This document shows positions 62,866 through 64,000 of a stretch of DNA of 64,000 nt, one piece after another. Each line of letters opens with the position of its first letter. Position 1 is the stretch's first letter. The stretch is from Undibacterium sp. Jales W-56 (GTDB lineage Bacteria; Pseudomonadota; Gammaproteobacteria; Burkholderiales; Burkholderiaceae_D): assembly GCF_025548535.1 (NCBI RefSeq), contig NZ_JAJLQW010000006.1, forward strand, positions 124,001 to 188,000, read 5' to 3'. Position numbers and translations under genes: made by a program. The notes under the pieces were generated by a model that saw nothing but the letters and a program-made list of their open reading frames with translations, was not told the origin of the DNA and made no database searches.

Positions 62866-64000
62866 ATGGCAAACCAATCGATCAAACGCCGTTCCTGCGC
62901 CATATTGGCCGTGGCGCTGTCTCTCGGCCCCGTCGTCTGCACGCAGACGGCGAGCGCAGGGGACCTGAACAGTGAGGTGAACACCATGTTCAACAACCTC
63001 GGCACCATAGGCAACTACACGGCGCCCGGAGCCTTCCGCGGCCAGACATTCAATACCTATACCGGCGGCAGTCTGTTCATGCGCGCGCCAAACAAGGTCT
63101 ACCAGCTCACCGCCATCCAGTTCCCCAGCGCGAAGGCCGGATGCGGGGGCATCGATGTCTTCGGCGGTTCGTTTTCGCATATCTCGGCAACCGAATTCAA
63201 GAACATGCTGAGAAACATCACGGCTGCCCTGCCCGGCATCGCGTTCCAGCTAGCGCTGGAAGCCGTGTCGCCTTTGCTGGGCGGCTTGACGAAATGGGCA
63301 AAGGGACTGGAAACCTGGATCAACAACGCGCGCATCAATTCCTGCGAGACGGCCAAGGCCATCGTCAGCACGGCCGCGGAATCGGTCGGCTACAGTTCGC
63401 AGGAAACCTGCGCCGACCTGGCCATCGACATGGGACTGGAGACGGACCGCGACGCGGCTCGGCGCCGCTGCGCCACCGACCGCCCAAGCGTCCTCGCTTC
63501 CGCCCGCGCCTCGAGCGACCCCAATGTGCGCAACAAGGCCCCGTTCGTCGGCAACCTGACCTGGAAGGCGCTGCAATACACGGGATCGTACCTCGACGAT
63601 CAGGAACGTGAGCTCATCATGAGCATGGTCGGCACGATCATCTACTACCCGGACGAAGCGAATCGCGACCCGGAACCAATCGCGCCGACGATCACCTCGA
63701 TCAGCCAGTTACTGTATGGCCAGGCGGCGGGGGCAGGCACCGACGTCGTGCAGCATGTCCTTCAATGTAACAACTACACGAACTGCGACACCGTCACGCT
63801 CAACACGAGCTACACCCACACGCCTTTCACAGCCAAGGTCGAGAACATGATGCGCTCGATCGCCTCGAAAATTGCGACCCGCACGGCGATCCCGAACAAC
63901 TCGGCGGAAGTGGGCTTCGTCAACCAGACCACCGAGCCGGTCTACAAGATGCTGTCGATCGGCTCGACGATTCCAGGCTCTGGCCTCGCCGACAGCCTCA
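62866..64000 (+). CDS. traH: TraH, F-type pilus assembly protein (cut by window edge)
   Basis: 378 codons are visible with no stop before the right edge. Signal peptide to TASAG, then LNSEVNTMFNNLGTIGNYTAPGAFRGQTFNTYTGGSLFMR, AGCGGIDVFGGSFSHISATEFKNMLRNI and the conserved Cys of NSCETAKAI, all TraH features. GTTAGGAG precedes the ATG. In F, traG follows; it would lie outside the window. Confidence 0.94.
   Translation, partial: MANQSIKRRSCAILAVALSLGPVVCTQTASAGDLNSEVNTMFNNLGTIGNYTAPGAFRGQTFNTYTGGSLFMRAPNKVYQLTAIQFPSAKAGCGGIDVFGGSFSHISATEFKNMLRNITAALPGIAFQLALEAVSPLLGGLTKWAKGLETWINNARINSCETAKAIVSTAAESVGYSSQETCADLAIDMGLETDRDAARRRCATDRPSVLASARASSDPNVRNKAPFVGNLTWKALQYTGSYLDDQERELIMSMVGTIIYYPDEANRDPEPIAPTITSISQLLYGQAAGAGTDVVQHVLQCNNYTNCDTVTLNTSYTHTPFTAKVENMMRSIASKIATRTAIPNNSAEVGFVNQTTEPVYKMLSIGSTIPGSGLADSL

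Noticed and set aside
1-64000. CRISPR array, tRNA attachment site or rRNA
   Set aside because: No regularly spaced repeats, no tRNA cloverleaf and no rRNA-like sequence were recognised.

Overview
The window looks like the inside of an integrative conjugative element (ICE) or large conjugative plasmid from a betaproteobacterium. Burkholderiales, perhaps Oxalobacteraceae, fits the two CzcICBA-type clusters and the gene style, but no rRNA, tRNA or housekeeping gene is present to settle it. It has two halves. Positions 1 to about 26000 are metal-resistance cargo, mostly on the minus strand. Positions about 26048 to 64000 are the element backbone, GC-richer by eye, ending in an F-type type IV secretion (T4SS) operon on the plus strand that runs off the right edge.

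Cargo: the left edge cuts a His-rich P1B-type ATPase gene. Next come a YnfA-like and an MgtC-like membrane protein, a PII-like protein, and the first HME-RND efflux set czcA-czcB-czcC-czcI (transcribed right to left). A decayed zone follows, with a frameshifted P-type ATPase, a DUF305 copper-type protein, a truncated four-helix Cys-rich copper-binding protein and an ISL3 transposase relic. The second block (22259 down to 10623) is one long minus-strand array: czcI-czcC-czcB-czcA, a lipoprotein, a PII-like protein, a paralogous lipoprotein, a DUF6328 protein, a CaCA-type antiporter and cadA. Divergent from it is a cytochrome c/FTR1 permease gene with a Fur-box-like palindrome in its promoter. 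Then come an outer-membrane barrel protein and a broken second FTR1 copy next to a recombination-site-like palindrome.

Backbone, 26048-41400: a DUF1173 protein; two paralogous HTH-plus-integrase-fold proteins that lack the usual catalytic His and Tyr; an AlpA-like regulator; an Xre regulator; a DUF1845/AcaB-like protein; two hypothetical proteins; a GHKL ATPase coupled to a primase-type zinc-ribbon/Toprim protein; a DUF932 protein behind a radC-motif-like RNA leader; a HipBA pair with matched operators; and a repressor locus (HTH protein plus a separate, catalytically degenerate S24 domain) divergent from an FlhD/FlhC-like pair. That last arrangement matches the SetR/SetCD logic of SXT-type elements and probably decides when transfer genes are switched on.

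Transfer, 41499-64000: a TraI-like (MOBH family) protein, TraD coupling ATPase, DUF4400 protein, IHF-like protein, a hypothetical protein, lytic transglycosylase, OmpA-type lipoprotein, and then a pilin-traL-E-K-B-dsbC-V-C-trbI-S26 peptidase-hypothetical-traW-U-trbC-traN-hypothetical-traF-traH run. The order follows the F plasmid closely, and many genes are joined by ATGA overlaps. traG and the integration functions lie outside the window.
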